Shown here piece by piece: positions 58,826 to 64,000 of a DNA stretch of 64,000 bases. The stretch's first letter is position 1; the number at the start of each line of letters is the position of its first letter. This DNA comes from Candidatus Flexicrinis affinis (GTDB lineage: Bacteria; Chloroflexota; Anaerolineae; Aggregatilineales; Phototrophicaceae): assembly GCA_016716525.1 (NCBI GenBank), contig JADJWE010000006.1, forward strand, positions 310,001-374,000, written 5' to 3'. The position numbers and the translations under genes are program-made. The notes below the pieces were generated by a model that searched no databases, had not been told where the DNA came from, and saw only the letters and a list, made by a program, of their open reading frames with translations.

Positions 58826-60967
58826 ATGCGACGTGATCTGGCGTTCGTACGGCGTAAGATTGGCGTGTTGATTGTCAGCTTCTTCATCGGGTGCGCACTG
58901 GGCTTTACGCCCGCGCACGCAGCCTCGGCAGAATCCAACCGTGACCTGCCGGGTATGCAGTTCGGAGTACGTTCACCGTTCCTTGTGACCGCACTTGTTG
59001 ATGCCGTCGATGCCAACGTCGGCGACGGCATTTGCTTGACCGCCGGTGGTGACTGTACGCTGCGCGCCGCCGTGCAGGAGTCCAACGTCCTCGGCGTCGC
59101 GACAATCGAGGTAACCGGAGGTTCGTATTTCCTCATGACCGAAGGCGCGGCGGGTGACGCCGACGCGGCATCCGGCGACCTCGACATAACGGCATCCATC
59201 ACGATCAGCTCGAACGGCGGGTACGCGGTTCTCGACTTCTTCCGGGTTCAAGACCGGGCGTTCGATCTCGCGCCGGGTTCGGCGCTCACGCTAAATGGGA
59301 TCGTTATCCACCGCGCTGGCAGCCCCAATCTCAACGTGCTCGAAGGCGGCGGCATCCGGTCCGATGGGGGCCTCCTCACCCTTCAGAATTCCACAATCCA
59401 ATCCAGCCAGAGCAACAGCTTTGGCGGGGCCATCTATATCGATACCGCCACGCTCGGCATCTATAACAGCGCGCTGGTTGGAAACATGAGCCTGACCGGA
59501 AGCGCCATCTACGCGACGAACGCTGGCGGTTTGATCGTCAATACCCTGATTACCGCCAACATGATCAACCCGCAGAACCTCGGCAGCGCCAGCACCGGCA
59601 CCGTGTACGTGGTGCAAGGCGTCCCCGAGAACGATATCGCGATCATCCATTCCACGATCGCAGGCAACAGCGCGCCAACCTACGGGGCCGGTCTCCTCGC
59701 GCATGCAACCGGTTTTGGCCTCCCAGCAGTAGTCGTCGCCAACTCGATCATTTCGGATAATCACGCGCCGGTCGCTCCCGACTGCGACATGAATGCCGTC
59801 TACGCGATCGAGTGGCAGTATCTCAACATCGTAGGACTCGAGTCATTCGGGTGCGAGATCTTTACGTCGCCGAACGTCATCCTCGGAACGGCCAGCCTCG
59901 GGTCACCCGCGAACCTTGGCTCGTTCTTCGCGATGGCTTCGTTGTATCCGTCTGGTGCAAGCCCGGCAGTCGGCGCAGGACCATGCCATCCGTCGGTAAG
60001 CAGCGATCAGCTTGGCGCGGCGCGCCCACAAGGCACGTTGTGCGATCTTGGCGCGATCGAGGTCCCAATCGGCGATTCGGCCGTACTTGACGTCACCTCT
60101 CCGCTCATCATCGGCCAACCGTTCACCGTGACGTTAACCGACTCCGACCTCGTCGGATATGGAACGTGGAATGTCGGCGCTGAGTCGATCGGTACGATCT
60201 ATCCAGAGGGCGAGAATCTTGTACTCAACGAAACCTCACCCGGCGTATTCTCCGCCGACTTCACGCTGAACCCGCCACCGACCACGATGGGAGACGGCAA
60301 CGTCACAGCAGGCGATGGGCACATTCTGATCTTCCGCACGTATGACTCGCTCAACGACGAAGGACAGGCCGTCGAGCTGCTCACAGGGGATGTGGCCCTC
60401 GCACCGACACCCGCCAATCAGTTGGTCAACGGGAATTTCGAGGCGGGATCGACGGGTTGGACCATCTCAGCGACAAACGGGGACAAGGTCAAGGCGAAGA
60501 ACCCGTTCGAAGGCGCAAATGCCTTCCTGTTCAAGGGTGGCGCGGGCAAGACGAAAGCGAAATTCAGCCAGACGCTCCCCAGCCCGCCGGTCGCTGACGG
60601 GGACACGGTCATCGCGCAAGCGCAGATCTCCTCCGGCACGTCGGCCAACGGCAGCATGGAGCTGTCGATCAAGACGAGCGCAGGTCGGCAGACCAAAGTG
60701 AGTATCGGCTTCGCCAAGAATGGGGCGTACACGCTGCACGAGCTGGTCGTTCCGCTGGCACTAACTGTCGGCGAGACAGTCACCGAGATTACGCTCACGT
60801 TCAGCGATAAGTCGCAAGGCGGCAAGGTGTACGTCGATGCCGCGAGTCTGACAGTCGACCTTGCGCCATCGCCGCGTGCAACAGGATCACGTACGGAACG
60901 GACCGCCACCGATCCGGGCATCCTGCCTCCGCCGGCGGCCCCGCACAGCTTCCGCGGGCAGAACTAA
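58826..60967 (+). CDS. Secreted CSLREA/beta-helix protein with GDKVK module (array gene 3)
   Basis: 713 residues. A basic start and signal peptide ('IGVLIVSFFIGCALGFTPAHA') precede 'FLVTALVDAVDANVGDGICL' and 'CTLRAAVQESNVLG', a CSLREA-type head. A beta-helix runs to about residue 400 and an Ig-like domain follows ('DVTSPLIIGQPFTVTLTDSD'). The shared module then has 'NGNFEAGSTGWTISATNGDK', 'VKAKNPFEGANAFLFKGGAG' and 'DKSQGGKVYVDAASLTV', and the tail is 'ILPPPAAPHSFRGQN'. ATG 58826 follows GGGGGA. An AACTATAGTT palindrome lies just upstream (58803-58812). Confidence 0.82.
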   Translation: MRRDLAFVRRKIGVLIVSFFIGCALGFTPAHAASAESNRDLPGMQFGVRSPFLVTALVDAVDANVGDGICLTAGGDCTLRAAVQESNVLGVATIEVTGGSYFLMTEGAAGDADAASGDLDITASITISSNGGYAVLDFFRVQDRAFDLAPGSALTLNGIVIHRAGSPNLNVLEGGGIRSDGGLLTLQNSTIQSSQSNSFGGAIYIDTATLGIYNSALVGNMSLTGSAIYATNAGGLIVNTLITANMINPQNLGSASTGTVYVVQGVPENDIAIIHSTIAGNSAPTYGAGLLAHATGFGLPAVVVANSIISDNHAPVAPDCDMNAVYAIEWQYLNIVGLESFGCEIFTSPNVILGTASLGSPANLGSFFAMASLYPSGASPAVGAGPCHPSVSSDQLGAARPQGTLCDLGAIEVPIGDSAVLDVTSPLIIGQPFTVTLTDSDLVGYGTWNVGAESIGTIYPEGENLVLNETSPGVFSADFTLNPPPTTMGDGNVTAGDGHILIFRTYDSLNDEGQAVELLTGDVALAPTPANQLVNGNFEAGSTGWTISATNGDKVKAKNPFEGANAFLFKGGAGKTKAKFSQTLPSPPVADGDTVIAQAQISSGTSANGSMELSIKTSAGRQTKVSIGFAKNGAYTLHELVVPLALTVGETVTEITLTFSDKSQGGKVYVDAASLTVDLAPSPRATGSRTERTATDPGILPPPAAPHSFRGQN

Positions 60968-60980
60968 CGGCGCCTTCACA

Positions 60981-61009
60981 GGGCGGGACCGAGGACAGCG
61001 GTCCCGCCC
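60981..61009 (+). terminator. Array terminator hairpin, copy 2
   Basis: GGGCGGGACC, GAGGACAGC, GGTCCCGCCC, then GTCTCT. A perfect 10-bp stem 13 bases after the stop. Confidence 0.8.
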
Positions 61010-61090
61010 GTCTCTAGCGCGCGTTGCGGACGAAGTCGAATCGTCATACTGTATTGGGAAATCACGCATGTCGTGGGGAGATACATTGCG

Positions 61091-63239
61091 ATGTCACGCG
61101 TTGTTTCACTATTGATTCTACTGGTACTCCTATCGTTGCCCGTGTCATCGCAAGGGGAGCCAGTCGCCGCTGTCATCCCGGCTGAAGTCCTCGCCAACGC
61201 CATGGCCGCAGAGGCGGCCAACGGTTCCGATTCGGTTGTCATAGGCGCGACCGGTATTCGCGCCAACTTCGTGCTCTCTAGTCCGGGGGACACGCTCGAC
61301 GCCGTTCCCGGTGACGGCGCCTGCGCAGATTCCAACGGAGACTGTACGCTGCGTGCGGCGATCATGGAGGCCAACGCGCTCGGCGGAAGCCACACCATCA
61401 CAATTCCGGCCAACTACTCGATTGTGCTGACGCTCGGCGCGACTAACGACAATAATGCCGACTCCGGCGACCTCGATATCTTCGCCAACATCGAGATCAT
61501 CGGCGCAGCCGGAGGACAACAGCCGCGCATCCGGAATCTCATCGCCGATCGTATTTTCCACTTGGCGACCGCGGGTATCAGCCTGAGCCTGACAAATCTG
61601 ATGCTTCACTATTCCGGCGGACCGACGGTTAGCGGCGGGGCGGTTGCCGTGACAGGCGGTCAGTTCCGGGCCGACCGCCTGAGCATCTACAGCAACGTCG
61701 GCTTTATCGGCGGCGGTATCGTCATCGCAGGCGCCCAGTTCGAAATCTACAACACCACGATCGCATACAACACCGGATACGGAAACGGCGGGGGGATCAA
61801 CATCCAGAACACGACCGGGACGATCGTCAACTCGACCATCGTCGGAAACCAGACCCCGCTCGTCAACGGGACCAGCTTCCCGGGCGGCGGGTTGTTCACA
61901 TTTGCCCCAACCGCGGTCGACGTTATCCATACCACCATTACGCAGAATTACACCGCATTGTACGGCGGCGGGTTCAGTGTATATAACCCGTCCACGCCCA
62001 CTGCGCAGGTGACGTTCTCCAACTCGATTATTTCGGGCAACGGATCCAGCTATCAGGCGCCCGACTGTTACTTGTTTCCTTCAGTGCAGCCCAAAGCGGC
62101 GTACGCCGAGATGAACATCCTCGGTGTCGTCGACCAGTGGTGCAACACCGTCCCGGGGCCGTCGCTGATGATCGGCCCGACGCAGTTCGGCGCCCTGACC
62201 AACATAAATCATCCGTATGTCATCCCGGTGACTCCCGGCAGTGCTGCGATCAACGCTGCGCCGTCGTGCCTGCCCGTCCTCGGCGGTTTCGACCAGATGG
62301 GCAACGTGCGCCCAGCCGGGTCAGGATGCGACCTCGGCGCATACGAGCACCCTGCCGGTAACGACGGTACGCTCCTCGTCGCGCCGCCCGCGGGTGTGCC
62401 GCTGTCGGCAATCGACATCGAGGTCGGCGACCAAGACTTGGTTAACGCCGGCACGCTTGAGGTACAAGTGATCACCCAGAACACCCTCTCGCCCGACAGC
62501 GAAACGGTCACGTTGACGGAAACCGGTCCGGGGTCCGGCGTGTTTACGGTAAACGTCACCCTCTCGCCGTCCCCTGCGACCCCCGGCAACGGGCTGATCG
62601 AAGCCGGATTGGGTCACACGGTCGTCGTCTCGTACTGGGACGCGGTCACCGCAAACGCCGACGCGGCGACCCTCACAGCTCTCTACACCGTGATCCCGCC
62701 TGTCGCGGCCAACCTGCTCGCTAACGGCGACTTCGAGGCCGGATCGACGGGTTGGACGATCAGCGGCCCCAGCGGCGATAAGGTCAACGGCAAGAACCCG
62801 TTCGACGGCGTGCAGTCGCTGCGCTTCAAGGGGTTTGCCGGCAAGCTCAACAGCAAGGTCAGCCAGACGGTGCTCGCGCCGCCGATCGTCGACCAAGACA
62901 CGGTCACCCTGAGCGCGCAAATCGAGTCGGGGGCTTCGGCAAGTGGAAAGATGAAGCTGACGCTCAAGACCGATCAGAACCGGCAGATCAAAGCGGACGT
63001 CAAGTTCGACTTGAGCGGCGCGTACGGCCTGCACGAAATCATCCTGCCGATTACGCTGCTTGCCGGGCGAGATGGTCACCGAGGCCAGTGTGACGTTCAC
63101 GGACAAGTCGCAGAGCGGGAAGGTATATGTCGACGCAGTCAGTCTGACGGTCACGGCCCCGAACGCGCCGCGCACCGAGACACGTGCCGGCATCCTGCCG
63201 CCGCCGGCGGCTCCGGGAGGCTTCCGCGGGCAGAACTAA
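61091..63239 (+). pseudogene. Secreted CSLREA/beta-helix protein (array gene 4), 3' frameshift
   Basis: The signal peptide is 'VSLLILLVLLSLPVSSQG'. A spacer 'AMAAEAANGSDSVV' precedes the CSLREA head ('LDAVPGDGACADSNGDCTLR'), then come a beta-helix, an Ig-like domain and the GDKVK module ('NGDFEAGSTGWTISGPSGDK'). At 63065-63067 there is GGG where the paralogues need GG. The frame leaves the module at 'LPITLLAG' and runs to a stop at 63343. Removing one G restores '.MVTEASVTFTDKSQSGKVY' and the tail 'ILPPPAAPGGFRGQN', ending at 63239. The cause may be a real mutation or a base-call error. The coordinates give the restored gene. Confidence 0.8.
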
Positions 63240-63252
63240 CGGCGTATTCACA

Positions 63253-63288
63253 GGGCGGGACCGGAAGCAGTGGTCCCGCCCGTCTTTT
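63253..63288 (+). terminator. Array terminator hairpin, copy 3
   Basis: GGGCGGGACC, 9 bases, GGTCCCGCCC, then GTCTTTT. It follows the restored stop at 63239, not the frameshifted stop at 63343, which lies beyond it. That supports 63239 as the original gene end. Confidence 0.85.
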
Positions 63289-63360
63289 GGTGCACGCGTT
63301 GCGGACTCCCCTGAAACGACATACTCTAGTCTCAATGGACTAGCCCGAGGGGGGTGGACT

Positions 63361-64000
63361 ATGTCGCGCTTCATTTTGCTGATCGTCGTGCTGCTTCTTT
63401 TGACATTTCCTGTTTCGACGCAAGACGAACCGGTCGCATTGGTTGTCGCCCAAGATTACCTCGATAACGCATCCGCTGCGGAGGCGGCGAACGGCGCCGA
63501 TCCGGTGGTGCGCTCCGTTGGTGTTCGGGCCAACTTCACGCTCACAGATCAGGCTGATACAGTGGACGCGACCCCCGGCGACGGCACGTGTGCTGATGCC
63601 GGCGGCGCGTGCACGCTGCGCGCCGCCGTCATGGAATCCAACGCCCTCGGCGGATCGAACACCATCAATATCCCCGGAGGATACAGCATCACGCTGTCGC
63701 TTGGCACGACGAACGACAACAACGCCAATTCGGGCGATCTCGACATTCTCGCCAATGTCGAGATCATCGGAACACCGGGCGGCGGCCAGCCGCGAATCAC
63801 CAACATCATAGAAGACCGAATCTTCCACGTGTTCAACGTCGGCATTGCCTTGAGCCTGCAAAATGTGATGCTGCGCGAAGCGGGCGCTCCGGGCGTAAGT
63901 GGCGGCGCGGTCTTGGTCACCGGCGGGGTGTTCCGGTCCGACCGGATCAGCGTCTATGGGAACACGGGACACCTTGGCGGTGGCATTGCAGTGGGATCCG
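63361..64000 (+). CDS. Secreted CSLREA/beta-helix protein (array gene 5), truncated by the window end
   Basis: 213 codons are visible and the frame is open at the window edge. The signal peptide is 'FILLIVVLLLLTFPVSTQ'. It closely resembles array gene 4: 'NASAAEAANGADPVV', 'VDATPGDGTCADAGGACTLR', 'AAVMESNALGGSNTINIPGG' and 'NDNNANSGDLDILANVEIIG'. The two are the most recent duplicates of the array. A GAGGGGGG sequence lies 7 bases before the ATG. The C-terminal module is outside the window. Confidence 0.82.
   Translation, partial: MSRFILLIVVLLLLTFPVSTQDEPVALVVAQDYLDNASAAEAANGADPVVRSVGVRANFTLTDQADTVDATPGDGTCADAGGACTLRAAVMESNALGGSNTINIPGGYSITLSLGTTNDNNANSGDLDILANVEIIGTPGGGQPRITNIIEDRIFHVFNVGIALSLQNVMLREAGAPGVSGGAVLVTGGVFRSDRISVYGNTGHLGGGIAVGS

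Overview
The window is high-GC bacterial chromosome with dense, mostly co-directional gene runs. It most likely comes from a Chloroflexota genome (Anaerolineae-like). The reasons are the linked 'YYY' (DUF2298) and Agl23-like membrane glycosyltransferase genes typical of Chloroflexota and archaea, a series of CSLREA/beta-helix secreted proteins, a tandem SWIM-like protein, and many dispersed palindromic repeats. A roughly 1 kb G/C homopolymer block at about 30.8-31.8 kb and a smaller one at 33.4 kb look like assembly or sequencing damage, so this is probably a draft or metagenome-derived contig.

Layout. 0-4 kb: a partial gene resembling an LCP C-terminus, then a minus-strand run of amidase, glutaredoxin-like and VOC-GNAT fusion genes, and a membrane protein. 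4-11 kb: a TPR/threonine-proline-rich envelope protein, a methyltransferase, a small helical protein, an alpha/beta hydrolase, an S9 peptidase with a DUF429 protein, and a DinB protein. 11-13.3 kb: era and prfA on the minus strand with 'CCACAGAG' repeats beside them. 13.6-30.6 kb: an ABC-F ATPase followed by a long co-directional set: a 1756-residue GT39-like/DUF2298 fusion, a second DUF2298 protein, a GT39-like protein, an ECF sigma factor, an anti-sigma-like protein, and an Agl23-like protein with a C-terminal NHL propeller. It ends at a strong intrinsic terminator and looks like one regulated surface-glycosylation locus. 30.6-32 kb: repeats and the artefactual G/C block. 32-43 kb: an aminotransferase, a frameshifted membrane protein, a GT4 enzyme and a GT9-GT26 fusion (glycan assembly), secreted proteins, an esterase, a sulfatase-fold enzyme with a threonine at the nucleophile position, a bisphosphate nucleotidase-like phosphatase, a membrane protein and a propeller protein. 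44-54 kb: a DMT transporter divergent from a SWIM-like protein across a well-formed regulatory region (CRP/FNR-type palindrome, sigma-70 promoter, leader terminator), a GT39-like protein, a five-PAS histidine kinase, and leuS. 54.4-64 kb: a tandem array of at least five large secreted CSLREA/beta-helix proteins that share a C-terminal module and a conserved C-terminal tail. The array continues past the window end.

Most promising items: the tandem array with its shared 'GDKVK' module and PPPAxPxxFRGxN tail (a possible undescribed surface-sorting signal); the 45.2-45.5 kb region, which may encode a small RNA or attenuator; a dispersed repeat family with a conserved frame and a variable perfect palindrome; and a palindromic repeat inserted in frame in leuS. 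No rRNA, tRNA, CRISPR array, transposase or prophage was seen.
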